A stretch of DNA of 64,000 bases from Helianthus annuus. Taxonomy: Eukaryota; Streptophyta; Magnoliopsida; Asterales; Asteraceae. Position numbers and translations under genes: made by a program. The notes below the pieces were generated by a model that had not been told where the DNA came from, searched no databases, and saw only the letters and a list, made by a program, of their open reading frames with translations. Positions 38,326 through 49,495 of this stretch are shown one piece after another (positions within the stretch are counted from its first letter, which is position 1; every line of letters begins with the position of its first letter). The stretch covers positions 145,421,472 to 145,485,471 of the forward strand of contig NC_035433.2 in the NCBI RefSeq assembly GCF_002127325.2. Direction: 5' to 3'.

Positions 38326-41300
38326 ATGAATCCGAATTGGTGGAATCCGGCTCCAGATAGTGGAAAATATACAAGTTCAGGTTCCACTCCCTCATGGTGG
38401 GGTACACCAGCTCCAGACAGTGGAAAGTACACGGCTACCAGTTTATCTCCTTCATGGGCCGAGTCTCCGGTGTCGACATCTTCTCAAGCCAATCAGTGGG
38501 CATTAGTATCGAATCAAACTCCGAGCATTCAGAGTATCTTATTGAGCGAAAGCGAAACTGGAAGTTTGAATCGACCTCCAAAGCTGATGCATTTAAACGA
38601 GTATCCGGGTTGGGCTGATAGATTCCGTACATATGTTCTGGGTCAAAATACAGAGCTGTGGATACGTTTCACCACAGATTTTGATCAAGCTATCGAGGTT
38701 GCTGCTTCATCAACTGCTACTTTTGCCGATCTTCCAGAGGATCAGAAGAAAACATATGATCTAGAGAAGAAAGCCTACGCCATTCTCACTCAGGCGTTAA
38801 GCAAAGACATCTATCATCAGTTTGTCAGCTTCAAGACTACAAAGAAGTTGTGGGACGGTTTGAAAACCAGAGGAGTAGGGAATGAAGCAACACGTCAATT
38901 GCGTCATGATCTACTCAAGAAGGAATTTGACGGTTTTGCATGCTTGGATAAGGAGTCTTTGGGAGACATGACAAGCAGATTTTATCATTTGCTTACTGAG
39001 TTGAACAATTTTTGTGTAGCAACAACTCAGATAGAAGTGGTAAAGAAGTTCGCTGATGCATTGCCACCCCAATGGAATAGTTTCTTGGAAATTTTTAAGT
39101 ATAATGGGGTTATGGCTACTACAAATATCAACGACTTTGTGCAGCTTTTGGAGAACAAGGATCAGGAAGAGACCTTGAAGGCAAAGAGAGTTCCAGTGCC
39201 ACAGAATCCAGAAATGTATTATGGAACTACAAGTACTTCTTCTGCAAGAGCCATTGTGCCAAGCAACCATGGTTCACATGCTCCACTGCAGACAGCCTTT
39301 GTCACAAGCACAGATATGTATGGCAATACAGTGCAAGTTCCTGTTAAGCCTCCTCCTACCACAGACATGTATGGAAATCCAATTCAACCACCTCCTCCTG
39401 CTCAAGCTTGTTATGGAGGTACATCATCTGCTGGTCAGCAATCAAAGCCAGATACAATGCGGCTCAACACTTCAAGCTTCTCTAAAGTCAGTGTGGAAGT
39501 AGCTAAGGAACACATGGAGCTGCTCAACACTTTGGTGAGCGCGTACTGCGGGCTAGTTGAAGGTCAGATTGGCAACATTAATCTGACACAAGAAGACTAT
39601 CAGCAGATCGATAAAGAGGAGATGGAGATGATGGACATCAAGTGGGCCTTTGCCAGCGCTGTTAGAAGAGCAAAGGATTTTATGGAGAGAACAGGCAGAA
39701 CCAGCTTGGAGAGCAAGAAAGACACCAAGTATGGGTTCGATAAACAGGCTGTGAAGTGCTTTAACTGTGGAGAACGTGGCCATTTCAAGCGAGAATGTAC
39801 GAGGCCATCTCAACATGGGAATCAAAATCCCTTCAGAGGTCAAGGGAACAGGGGAAATCAGAACCAAGCGAGGAACAATGAGCGTACATTGGTACCGGTT
39901 AGCAACCAAGCAGGACCGTCAAATGCCAATCAGGCACTTGTGGTTCAAGTTGATGAAGGTTGTGATTGGTCAATTCAGCTGAGTAGTGATGCTCCTGATG
40001 GAACAGCCTGTTTTGCTAAGGTTATGGAGGATACTGTTCACACCAGTGGTGGAGAATCTTCCGCCAATGGTGGTGAATCTTCTGAGGATGAAGACTCCTC
40101 CGGTGATAGCAGGAGTTCCGATGAAGAATCCTCAAGGTCAGGCGATGAGAATGTGGGTGAGATATCTGGTGTTTCGGTTGATGCTGATATTGATGAACTT
40201 TTGGAGGAAGCTGCAGCAAGAACTGATAGAAGATCTATTCTAGTGGATCAAGCTGCTTATGCTTCGTCTTCTCTCCATTCAGCCTTTATGGCTAATGTCG
40301 GCTGTTCATCAAGTCAGGTATGTGTCGATGAACCCACTGCTGCTAATTGTGTTAACTGTGATAGTTTGCGTGCTAAATGTGCTGATTTAGAAGCAACCAT
40401 GTCTGAGTTGCAAGGCAAACATGATGCTTTACAAGCTAGTTTGTTTGACTTGCAAGACAAACATGGTTCTTTAAGTGCTAAGTGGTGTGAATTGCAAAGC
40501 AAACACGAAGCTTTGCAAGAAAAATATGAAGTGACATTCATCCACAATCAGAAGTTGACTGTGGATCTCTCCAAATGCACAGAAGCCAACATGTTTTATG
40601 AAAACCATGAAAAAGAATTTAAGTCAGTGATTGAGACATTAAAGAAAGATAAAACTAAACTGACAAAAATGGTTTCAAGAAAACAAACTGATATTAATTT
40701 GTATATATCTCGCCTTGAGATTATGCAAAAAGAGATGGCTTGTGTGAAAACCGAAAGTGATGCGATCCAGCTTAAGCTAGACAGTTATTTGAGCTCTAGC
40801 TATGTGTTAGATCACATCATTGACGTTCAGAAGGAGAAAAGGGATGTCACATGCATTGGCTATAAAAAATGTCCACCACCAGTTAGGCACAATTATGATG
40901 CAATGCCCGATGAGGAGGATAGAGTGTTCTTTGAACCATCTGTTCCTCTAGATGTGAAAGAGTTTGCCTCGGGACTCGGATACAAGAAAGAAGTATCCTC
41001 AGATTCAGATACTTCAGCAGATACATGTGTGTCTTCTGCTGAGCTGAATCAGGATCCTCCTGTCCTTATTGAGGATGCTGATTCGTCTGATGATGAATCT
41101 GATGATGCTGTCACAGCAAAGTCTGATGCGGTGATCAAGGATGAGGACATACCTCTCGAGAATTACATTCTATGTGATCCTCCTGCAAAACCCGCTAAGA
41201 CTGTTGCAATCGAGTCCTCTGCTGAGAAAGAGTCGGAGAGTGTGAATTTGCTGTACACTCTGGTTGGTGATGATAAAATTTACTCAGACAAAGATTTTCC

Positions 41301-42183
41301 TATTAAGAACGTTAATCAATCCTTAATCTGCAAAGTCTTTGAAAATTCGACAAGTAAGTTTTTGGGAAAGGCAAGACCTCATGTTACAGTTACACAGTGT
41401 CCTCCTATTCCAAAGGCTGAAATTCGAAAACAATTTGGCAACAAGAAATTACCAACAGTGCCAAAACAGCAAAATCACACCAAGCCAAAAGGAAAATCAC
41501 CGGCTCAAGCCCAAAAGAAGCCGAATCAAAAGAAGAAGAAAAATGTTAACTTTGTGAAATCGACGGGAACGGACAAAATTGAGACTTTTGAAAACAAATC
41601 TAACTTAGATTTTGTCAAGAAAGCAATTGTACAGAAGAGGAATGAACCAAGCAGTTCAAAACCTAGTACCTCGGGTTCACAAAGTTCATCATCATCGGCT
41701 AGACGATCACATGATTCTTCGGGGTTTGTTGAACGAAGATCATGTTTTGAGTGTGGAACAATTGGGCATATAATTCAAAATTGCCCATATCTTCATAAAC
41801 AAAAGGAAAAGGTTGATGTTCCCCGTGACCACAATGACCGTAAGCGATCTGTTTCCGTAAAACAAGATCCCCGCCTTGTAAAAGAAAGGGAAAAGAAACA
41901 GAAACGCCAACAGGTCAAGAAGATTGAAAAAGCGATTAAAACCGATGTGGTTCAAAAACAATCTGTTTCTATAAAACCAGACAATTCAAAAACTTCAAAT
42001 AATCAAGAAGTTAAAATTTTAAAGAAAAACACTGGTGACATAAAACAGACTTGGAAACCGAAAACGGTTACTGGATCAAGGGGACCATCACAATTCACCA
42101 ATCATCAAAGACAAGAAGTTATTGTTATTGATGAAAATGGAAGACCCAAGACCACAATGGCTTGGGTCCCCATCTCCAACTAA
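38326..42183 (+). CDS. Element F gag, unusually large (1,285 aa)
   Basis: Capsid/nucleocapsid protein. The N-terminus has two APDSGKYT repeats (WWNPAPDSGKYTSS, WWGTPAPDSGKYTAT). A copia gag (UBN2-type) domain spans about residues 80-290 (FADALPPQWNSFLE). The first CCHC zinc knuckle CFNCGERGHFKREC is at about 478-491. An acidic Ser/Glu/Asp stretch lies near 575-640. A coiled-coil segment with LQ-KH-AL repeats spans about 686-830. A Lys-rich region follows, and a second knuckle CFECGTIGHIIQNC lies at about 1140-1153. Ends RPKTTMAWVPISN then TAA. Typical copia gags are several hundred residues, so the second half is an extension. Confidence 0.92.
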   Translation: MNPNWWNPAPDSGKYTSSGSTPSWWGTPAPDSGKYTATSLSPSWAESPVSTSSQANQWALVSNQTPSIQSILLSESETGSLNRPPKLMHLNEYPGWADRFRTYVLGQNTELWIRFTTDFDQAIEVAASSTATFADLPEDQKKTYDLEKKAYAILTQALSKDIYHQFVSFKTTKKLWDGLKTRGVGNEATRQLRHDLLKKEFDGFACLDKESLGDMTSRFYHLLTELNNFCVATTQIEVVKKFADALPPQWNSFLEIFKYNGVMATTNINDFVQLLENKDQEETLKAKRVPVPQNPEMYYGTTSTSSARAIVPSNHGSHAPLQTAFVTSTDMYGNTVQVPVKPPPTTDMYGNPIQPPPPAQACYGGTSSAGQQSKPDTMRLNTSSFSKVSVEVAKEHMELLNTLVSAYCGLVEGQIGNINLTQEDYQQIDKEEMEMMDIKWAFASAVRRAKDFMERTGRTSLESKKDTKYGFDKQAVKCFNCGERGHFKRECTRPSQHGNQNPFRGQGNRGNQNQARNNERTLVPVSNQAGPSNANQALVVQVDEGCDWSIQLSSDAPDGTACFAKVMEDTVHTSGGESSANGGESSEDEDSSGDSRSSDEESSRSGDENVGEISGVSVDADIDELLEEAAARTDRRSILVDQAAYASSSLHSAFMANVGCSSSQVCVDEPTAANCVNCDSLRAKCADLEATMSELQGKHDALQASLFDLQDKHGSLSAKWCELQSKHEALQEKYEVTFIHNQKLTVDLSKCTEANMFYENHEKEFKSVIETLKKDKTKLTKMVSRKQTDINLYISRLEIMQKEMACVKTESDAIQLKLDSYLSSSYVLDHIIDVQKEKRDVTCIGYKKCPPPVRHNYDAMPDEEDRVFFEPSVPLDVKEFASGLGYKKEVSSDSDTSADTCVSSAELNQDPPVLIEDADSSDDESDDAVTAKSDAVIKDEDIPLENYILCDPPAKPAKTVAIESSAEKESESVNLLYTLVGDDKIYSDKDFPIKNVNQSLICKVFENSTSKFLGKARPHVTVTQCPPIPKAEIRKQFGNKKLPTVPKQQNHTKPKGKSPAQAQKKPNQKKKKNVNFVKSTGTDKIETFENKSNLDFVKKAIVQKRNEPSSSKPSTSGSQSSSSSARRSHDSSGFVERRSCFECGTIGHIIQNCPYLHKQKEKVDVPRDHNDRKRSVSVKQDPRLVKEREKKQKRQQVKKIEKAIKTDVVQKQSVSIKPDNSKTSNNQEVKILKKNTGDIKQTWKPKTVTGSRGPSQFTNHQRQEVIVIDENGRPKTTMAWVPISN

Positions 42184-42197
42184 TCATTTGAGTTCAT

Positions 42198-45100
42198 GTG
42201 CAGGGTGTTCCAGGAGGAACTATCAGTAGTCACTGGATTGTTGATAGTGGGGCATCCAGGCACATGACAGGCGACGTGAAGCTTCTCTACGACGTCAAAT
42301 CTATTAGAGGAGGTTATGTTGCTTTTGCTGGAGATAAGGGTGGTTATATAACGGGTGAAGGAATGATATCCAACGGGATTGTCAGCTTTGACAAGATCAA
42401 TTTCGTGCAACAACTTGATCACAATCTTCTTAGTGTTTCTCAAATTTGTGACAAGCAATTCTCAGTACACTTTGATGCTAATGGATGTTATGTGCTGAAA
42501 CCCGGCTTCAAAATTCCAAAAGAATGGATTCTCTTGTCGGCTCCAAGGATAAATGATTTGTACGTCCTTGATATGAGCCAAGCTATTACTACGTCTGCAC
42601 AAGCAACATGTTTCGTTTCCAAAGCCACAGAAAAAGACACTATCTCTTGGCATAGACGTATGGGTCACATTCACTTACGCAAAATGAATCATTTGGTGTC
42701 AAATGAATTGGTGAATGGTGTTCCTCTCAAAAATTTCCATCTTCAAGACGTCTGTGTTTCGTGCCAAAAGGGTAAACAAACAAAGAAGAAGCACCCTACA
42801 AAGAAGATCAACACGGTGGCAATTCCCCTTGAACGTTTGCACATGGATTTGTTCGGTCCTGTCAAGCACAAAAGTATTCGGGGTGATCAATACTGTCTCG
42901 TGATTACTGATGATTATTCAAGATTTTCTTGGGTGGCGTTCATGGCACACAAGAGTGAAACCTTTGGAATTATCAAAAACTTGATCGTTCAGATTGAGAA
43001 TTTGTATAAATTTAAGGTTAGGCGGATACGTAGCGACAATGGTACTGAATTCAAAAATCATGCCATGGCGGAGTTCTGCACTGAAAAGGGTATTCTTCAT
43101 GAGTTTAGTGCAGCTTATACTCCTCAGCAAAATGGCGTCGCTGAACGTAAGAACCGCACATTGATCGAGACTGCTAGGACGATGTTGGTAGAGTCGCAGT
43201 TGCCCATTCCATTCTGGACTGAAGCTGTGGCCTCTGCATGCTATACATTAAACCGAGTCCTTACAGTAAAAAGGCACAACAAGACCTGCTTTGAGCTTAT
43301 TAACAAACGGAAACCAGATGTGTCTTATCTTGAACCGTTTGGAGCTCCCTGCACAATGATCGATCCTAATGGAAAGTTTGGGGCAAAAGCAATTGAGGGA
43401 TACTTTCTTGGGTATGCCACCCCTAACTTACGAGTCTGGAATCTAGAGACTAAAAGGGTCGAGGAATGGTCTGAGGTCAGAGTACAAAGGCACACCTTGC
43501 CAGTTAAATGTCCTGGTCAACCTTGGATGTTTGAGTACGATGACTTTTTCAATTCGATCAATGTTGAAGCCGTTGAAGAAAATGCTGCGGCAAGGATGTT
43601 CTTCGAGAGTGACAATGCAACAGTTTCACCAGTGGTTCGTCCAATTCTTGTCAATCAAGAACCATCTACTTCGGTGAACAACAATACTCTCAACAATGAG
43701 GATTTTCATGATGCAACCGAATTGAACGAATCTTCAGAGGATGATGAATTTCTAGATGCAGATCAAGAAGCTCCTACAACAGCAGTTCATGGTACTTCAG
43801 AGGGTACTCCTCCAGTGGATGCCCACAGAACAGCTGAAGCTACTGCATCATCCTCTTCGTCAATTCCGGGCCTTGATTTGGTTGTTGATCTAAATCTCAA
43901 CAACCTAGGTATCAATATTCCAGTTCGAGATAATCCTGAGACAAGGATTCATAATACCCATCCTCAACAAAACATCATTGGAAATGTGCAAAGTGGCATT
44001 CAAACAAGAAACATGTTGCGGAACAACAGCAATGCAGGCCTGTATGCTGCAATACGAGAATCCGGGCAACAAAACGATTGGTCTTTCGCGTGTTATGTCT
44101 CACAGGAAGAACCAAGAACGTGGAAAGAAGCCATGAAAGATAACTCTGGGGTGGAAGCCATGCAGGAAGAATTGCAACAATTCCAGAAGCTGGGTGTCTG
44201 GAAAATCGTAGAGAAACCTGCTGGATACAAGAAGATTGGTACCCGTTGGGTTTTCAAATGCAAAAAGGATGACCGCGGAGTTGTTATCCGAAACAAAGCG
44301 CGTTTAGTCGTTCAAGGTTTTCGTCAGATTGAAGGCATCGACTACAACGAAGTATATGCACCAGTGGCACGTCTCGAAGCAATTCGAATCTTTCTAGCCT
44401 ATGCGTCCTTCAAAGGATTCAAGGTTTATCAAATGGACGTGAAAAGTGCATTCTTACATGGTGTGGTTGAAGAAGAGGTGTATGTCGAACAGCCTCCAGG
44501 TTTTGAAGATCCTATCCATCCTGATCGGGTTTGGTTGCTCAACAAAGCTCTCTATGGTCTTCATCAAGCACCGCGAGCTTGGTATGCAACCTTATCTAAC
44601 TATCTGCTGGAGAACGGTTTTCGCAGAGGTCTTATCGACTGCACTCTTTTCATCAAAGAACAAGATGGAGATCTTCTTCTGGTACAGGTATATGTTGATG
44701 ATATTATTTTTGGTTCTACTAATGATGTCTTGTGTAGGAATTTCGAGCGCATCATGCAGGATAAATTCGAGATGAGTGCTATGGGGGAAATGAACTTCTT
44801 CTTGGGCCTACAAGTGCAACAAACGGAGTCTGGGATATTCATCCATCATACTAAATATGTTGGTGACATCTTGAACCAGTTTCAGATGTCTGATGCAATG
44901 CCCATTGGTACCCCATTGCCAACAAATCACGGAATTACTCCAGACTTGAAGGGTGAAGCAGTTAGCCCTTCATACTATCGCGCTATGATCGGATCTCTTA
45001 TGTACCTCACATCATCAAGGCCAGACATAATGTACCCAACGTGCCTGCTTGCCAGATATCAAGTCAATCCGAAGGCCTCACATCTTGCAGCTGTAAAAAG

Positions 45101-45638
45101 GATTTTTCGTTATTTGAAGGGTTGCCCTGACACCGGTCTATGGTACCCTAGGGATAATAACTTTGAATTGGTAGCTTTCAGTGATTCTGATTTTGGCGGA
45201 TGCAAAATCGACGGTAAATCCACAACGGCTGGATGTCAGTTTTTAGGAAATCGCCTAGTCACATGGCAGTGCAAGAAGCAGACGTGTGTCGCTACATCAA
45301 CATGCGAAGCTGAATACATTGCTGCCTCAAGTTGTTGCTCCCAAGTTCTTTGGATCCAACAACAATTGCGGGACTACGGTTTTGAATTCCTAACTACTCC
45401 TATTTACGTTGATAATTCTGCTGCATTACAGATCACTAGAAATCCTGTGCAGCACTCAAAGACCAAACACATCGAAATCAAATATCACTTCATACGTGAT
45501 TGCTTTGAGAAAAGGCTAATCGATGTTGTTAAGGTCCACACCGATGACCAACGTGCCGACTTATTTACCAAAGCGTTTGACAAATCAAGATTTGACTTTT
45601 TATTATTGGTAAACGGCATTAAGGTCAAGCCAGAGTAA
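42198..45638 (+). CDS. Element F pol: protease, integrase, RT, RNase H (about 1,146 aa)
   Basis: Protease active site [14 protein letters not shown] near the N-terminus. Pre-integrase [12 protein letters not shown] and CVSCQKGK; integrase core with [16 protein letters not shown] and [18 protein letters not shown] has [12 protein letters not shown] and YVDDIIFGS. RNase H has [25 protein letters not shown] and VDNSAAL. All catalytic residues appear present. The frame is -1 relative to gag, and a TGA in this frame at 42189-42191 lies between the two. The listed start is a GTG, so the true translation start or splice junction is unresolved. No envelope-like frame follows. Confidence 0.93.
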   Translation: MQGVPGGTISSHWIVDSGASRHMTGDVKLLYDVKSIRGGYVAFAGDKGGYITGEGMISNGIVSFDKINFVQQLDHNLLSVSQICDKQFSVHFDANGCYVLKPGFKIPKEWILLSAPRINDLYVLDMSQAITTSAQATCFVSKATEKDTISWHRRMGHIHLRKMNHLVSNELVNGVPLKNFHLQDVCVSCQKGKQTKKKHPTKKINTVAIPLERLHMDLFGPVKHKSIRGDQYCLVITDDYSRFSWVAFMAHKSETFGIIKNLIVQIENLYKFKVRRIRSDNGTEFKNHAMAEFCTEKGILHEFSAAYTPQQNGVAERKNRTLIETARTMLVESQLPIPFWTEAVASACYTLNRVLTVKRHNKTCFELINKRKPDVSYLEPFGAPCTMIDPNGKFGAKAIEGYFLGYATPNLRVWNLETKRVEEWSEVRVQRHTLPVKCPGQPWMFEYDDFFNSINVEAVEENAAARMFFESDNATVSPVVRPILVNQEPSTSVNNNTLNNEDFHDATELNESSEDDEFLDADQEAPTTAVHGTSEGTPPVDAHRTAEATASSSSSIPGLDLVVDLNLNNLGINIPVRDNPETRIHNTHPQQNIIGNVQSGIQTRNMLRNNSNAGLYAAIRESGQQNDWSFACYVSQEEPRTWKEAMKDNSGVEAMQEELQQFQKLGVWKIVEKPAGYKKIGTRWVFKCKKDDRGVVIRNKARLVVQGFRQIEGIDYNEVYAPVARLEAIRIFLAYASFKGFKVYQMDVKSAFLHGVVEEEVYVEQPPGFEDPIHPDRVWLLNKALYGLHQAPRAWYATLSNYLLENGFRRGLIDCTLFIKEQDGDLLLVQVYVDDIIFGSTNDVLCRNFERIMQDKFEMSAMGEMNFFLGLQVQQTESGIFIHHTKYVGDILNQFQMSDAMPIGTPLPTNHGITPDLKGEAVSPSYYRAMIGSLMYLTSSRPDIMYPTCLLARYQVNPKASHLAAVKRIFRYLKGCPDTGLWYPRDNNFELVAFSDSDFGGCKIDGKSTTAGCQFLGNRLVTWQCKKQTCVATSTCEAEYIAASSCCSQVLWIQQQLRDYGFEFLTTPIYVDNSAALQITRNPVQHSKTKHIEIKYHFIRDCFEKRLIDVVKVHTDDQRADLFTKAFDKSRFDFLLLVNGIKVKPE

Positions 45639-47380
45639 AACCAACATCGGAAAATCATTTTTGTAAATACCTTTGTGTTTTAAATTTGTCTTAGTTTATT
45701 GATTTTAGGGGGAGTAAATCCAAAAATCTGAAAATCCAAAAACATCGAAAAATTTCAAAAACACAAAAACAATAGAAAATCAAAAATGAGTTTCCTGTCG
45801 AGCAAAAGAGAAAGTGATAGTACATCAGTGGTCTATCCAAATCTCTTTAAACCTTAAATGAAAAACGATAAGCAGCTCTATACAAGATGTATCGGTAGGC
45901 TCACAATCATTTTAAAGTGTGCAGGGTGATATAAATCTTTAACCGACTGAAGACCAGGTGGGAACCATTCATTGGCATATGGTCTTAGTACCGAAATTTC
46001 GTTTGATAGATTGCCGAGGTTCTGAGATATTCGGTCTTTATGCTGCTTATCATCTGGGTATCATGGTTGTATCTTTTACCGAAAAATAACGGGGACGCAA
46101 GTCTAGATCTTCCATGATACCATACATACGTGTACATAATACATACTGCATTCGACCTCAATAAGTGATCAACAATCACATGTCCATATCAAATAAGTGA
46201 TAAAATATCACATTTTCCGGGAGTCAAGTTCGTCTCTCTGCTGTACGGAAGTACTGACCTGTTCACGGACTTGCTCCTGTGCCCTCATGCATATGAAAAT
46301 CAAGTTCCTCATCAATAAGTGATTATATCACATAGGGCTTGTTTTCAAATCAAAATAAGTGAGAATCTCACATCATATACGGTCAAACAGATGATAATCG
46401 GTATACTCACCGGTAAGATGAACCCTCGCGCATACCTTGATACGGGAATGTGTCATGATGTGGATGAACACCGGTTGGTAAGTATAAATCATACCTTAAC
46501 GTAACCCCTAATCATGATTACATCTGATAAGTTGAGCTTAAGTGGACAACAATACCGATAATTGTTATAGGATGCTTATCTTAATGTTAACTAACTGAAC
46601 AACAAGAGCGTTTTGGCATGACTGTACACTGATATGATTCTCTTACCCTCGAAACTCGCAAAAAGAATGTCTGTATATATTTATTTACTGCTTTCAGTCC
46701 TTTCATTTGAAAAATTCAAAAATACCAAAAAGATTTTATTTCTGCTTTATTTTCGATCGTACGATGTTGGAACTCGAGTCTTCGTTGCCTGAAACCTGAA
46801 CGAAAACCGAATTGACTAAATCTTCATAAACGGTCGAAATTTGCAAGATTTTGAAAGTTGAAAACTAAAATTGACAAATTTGTAAAACTTTCAAATTTTC
46901 GGACGGTGTTTGATTGTGACATAGTCATATGTGTGTCATTTGTTTATGTTAACTATATTCCAAGCAGTTCTTCTCATTACGCGTTTAGATTTCTTGCATG
47001 TGCAGATTCTAAAGGCAAGGAGAACATGGTCGATGACAAAGCTTCGGAATGAAGACACGACGTGAAGGCACTCAAGTGATGAAGATGATCGAGTTGCCGC
47101 TGGCCTTCATCAACACCACAAGGATCTCACTTCATAAAGATCAAGTATTTCACGAGCATAACTCAAGGGGAGCTTATGTTAAGGGGGAGTTTGTTAACAC
47201 ACTTCCTACATGATACGGGTAGTTTGTTGATACACTCTCTGCTTTCAAGACGTGAAGATTTTCAAGATCCTCCGACATTGAAGACTTGAAAGGACATCAA
47301 AGTCTTGAAGACTCAAAGATCAAAGATGATCAATATCGAGACGAATCTACAACCATAGAAGATCAAGACAAAGCTACAGC
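45639..47380 (+). other. Element F 3' non-coding region
   Basis: No supported gene in 1.7 kb. Contains an internal purine tract AGGGGGAGT (45706-45714), four AATAAGTGAT...ATCACA mini-hairpins (46160-46372), and a decoy AAGGGGGAGTTTGTTAACAC (47181-47200) resembling the true purine tract plus LTR start. Confidence 0.75.
46160..46372 (+). repeat. Four dispersed mini-hairpins in element F
   Basis: Stems GTGAT/ATCAC at 46165-46179, 46197-46211 and 46319-46331, and GTGAG/CTCAC at 46359-46371. Each is preceded by ATAA and followed by A, with loops of 3-5 nt. The fourth has both stem positions changed in a compensating way. Confidence 0.65.
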
Positions 47381-47392
47381 CAAGGGGGAGTT
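47381..47392 (+). other. Element F polypurine tract
   Basis: CAAGGGGGAGTT immediately before the 3' LTR. Confidence 0.85.
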
Positions 47393-48030
47393 TGTTGGTG
47401 CACTTGTGTCTGTACTTTGTCTGTATTCGGTCACGATGTAAACGATGTCCTTGTCAGTCCTGTAAGTTGACCAAGTCAACCGTCCTCCTGGTTTGACTTG
47501 GCCAAACAATTAAGAATATGTTTGTAAAGGGTCTGAGTCGAAAGATGGGCCATTGAAGGATTATGTCTATCCTTCGATGAGCTCGAAAGATGTCCAACGA
47601 AGGATAATGTTGAACCTCGAAGGATATACCATCCTTCGAGGTAAATGTAGATCCTTCGAGAGACTTGTGATCGACAGATGGTCTTTCGGTCTATCTGCAT
47701 GATCCTTCGACCAGACCTGCTGTGTATGGGTATAAATACCCATGCAGTGTGTTCAAGACATATGAGATGCACATAGAGAGATAAGGAAGTTGAGAGCATT
47801 CTGTCCGAAACACACACACACTAGAGAGTTTGCAAAACTGATTTGTGAACATTGTGCTTGTAACCGGAACCTTTCATTCGCATTAATACAAGTGGTGTTA
47901 ATCGGTGAACCTTTGTGTGTTTGTGTTTATACTTGCTTCATCCCGGTTTGCTTGTTAGCTTGGATTCCGCACTCGCTAGTGGGTTAGTATAACAAGGTTT
48001 AGGTTCGTCATCCTCCGAGAGGGACCTACA
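47393..48030 (+). repeat. Element F 3' LTR (638 bp)
   Basis: Matches 36897-37534 with six differences found by eye, all transitions, and no length change. Confidence 0.94.
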
Positions 48031-49290
48031 CAAAGTATAATACTTCAACTCATTTATCGAATTAACGACAAACGACAAAGTATAATACTTCAACTCATTT
48101 ATCGAATTAACGACAAACGACAAAGTATAACCCAATGTGGGCGGCACTTAGACATTCTTTGGATATATTGATCCCGGAAATTGAATCGTAATAACGATCG
48201 AGTGATTATTGGTTAGAACACCAACATATAGAGAGAAGAAGAAAAGAAATGAGCAAAGAAAAATGAATCCTAAGCTTCCTATTTATAGGTAGAAAATAGG
48301 AAATTTCTAGGAAGTTTCCCTTGTATTTCTAGGAAGTTTCCTATAGCTTTTCTAGGAAGTTACTTATATCTTCCAGGAAGCTTCCTACCCACAGATATCT
48401 ATCCTCTTACACTTTCCTAGCACCTTCCTTCGGTATTATCTTTTATATTTATATATTTTTATTTGGTGATTAGTAGATTTTACTTAGCTTAATTAATCTT
48501 GCTTAACTTAATTAATCGTACTCAGCTTAATTAATCTAGTTTAGTTTAATTAATCCCACTTAATTAATACTAAACTTAATTAATAAATTAGTTAATCTAT
48601 TTAGCTAACTTAACTGCTAAGTTTGATATACTAGTTTAACAGCTTACTGATTATGAGTTCTAATTTCTAGACACAAGAACTCGTATTAGTGTATTAACTC
48701 AATTCAACTTTAATGACCAGTGATTAGAGTTATTACCCTAATAACGAGCAGAGTTTAGGGATTTAGAGGGTAAAATCCCGAGCTATTATTTACAAAAATA
48801 AAAGCTGACGGAAAGAAAAGAATTGAACAGTGATCGAGTTAATACCCTGATTGCGGCGTCGATTAGTGATCCGTGTGTGTGAATTGTGGTAAACAGAGCA
48901 TAACTCCGTGTAATTTTCGACTTTGTTCGTCGATCAAGCGCCCAGAATCAAGTGCCAATGTCCTGATATTTATACCCGATTTTGATCAGGCTTACGGACC
49001 GTAAGCTATACCCCTTACGGTCCGTAAGGGGTACCTATATGCTAAAGGTCGGCCAAGGTTGGGACTAGGCTTGCTGAGTCAATGAATTGGACCAATCAGA
49101 TTAAACCAACGTTTTATTTGGATAAACGTCCAACTAGGGTTTGCCCCCCTTGAGTTTTAGGGGCCCTGATCCTGATTCTGATTGTTATGAAAATTTTAGG
49201 GTTAGTGCAGAATCAATTGGGTGTCTTAGTTAGGGTTTCCTTATTGGATAATTATCATACTAAATATTAATTTTAGTGAGAGTCGTTACA
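48031..49290 (-). repeat. Element E 5' LTR, right segment
   Basis: Resumes with the F TSD CAAAG inside the 45-bp array and continues to GTCGTTACA. It includes a second copy of the TATA/heat-shock-type array and the twin palindromes. On the minus strand this is the promoter end of element E. Confidence 0.92.
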
Positions 49291-49295
49291 GGAAG

Positions 49296-49495
49296 TTCCA
49301 AGTCGGAGATATGGTATTGAGAAAAGCATTCCAAAATACTATCAATCCTGCTGACGAGAAGTTAGCACCAAAGTGGGAAGGCCCTTACTTGATTGAAGCC
49401 GAAGCAGGAAAGGGGCATACAGATTGCTAACCATGGAAGGAAATTTGTTACCAAGAGCCTGGAATGCTGTTCACTTAAAGAAATATTTCATGTAA
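49296..49495 (+). pseudogene. Element C integrase C-terminus with 1-nt deletion
   Basis: Continues pol after element E (FQVGDMVLRK-type start at the TSD, WEGPYLIEAEAGKG). One G is missing at about 49411-49415 compared with A and B, so the last about 27 codons are out of frame. The original stop position is TAA 49493-49495. Confidence 0.88.

Larger units (their letters stand above)
36897..48030 (+). mobile_element. Element F: Ty1/copia retrotransposon, SIRE-like, apparently intact
   Basis: LTRs 36897-37534 and 47393-48030, both 638 bp with six differences by eye. TSD CAAAG at 36892-36896 and 48031-48035. Primer site TGGTATCAGAGC at 37537-37548. Purine tract CAAGGGGGAGTT at 47381-47392. Two long open frames: gag (38326-42183) and pol (42198-45638, order protease-integrase-RT-RNase H, which defines Ty1/copia). 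I place it near SIRE/Maximus from the RT-RNase H wording and large gag (moderate certainty). It is the youngest layer of the nest and the best candidate here for recent activity. Confidence 0.94.
29773..49290 (-). mobile_element. Element E: second non-autonomous large-LTR retrotransposon, nested in element C
   Basis: LTRs 29773-32195 and 35729-49290 (the latter split by copia element F) start TGTCACGACCCC and end GTCGTTACA. Both are 2,423 bp once F and one TSD copy are removed, and differ at under 1% of positions by eye. TSD is GGAAG (29768-29772 and 49291-49295). The minus-strand primer site TGGTATTAGAGC (35712-35723) has one mismatch to the initiator Met type. The minus-strand purine tract AAGATGGGGAGGA follows AAATCTCGAGGACGAGATTT next to 32196, again Tekay-like. 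The 3.5-kb interior has no retrotransposon protein. Same architecture as LARD1 but a different family. Confidence 0.92.
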
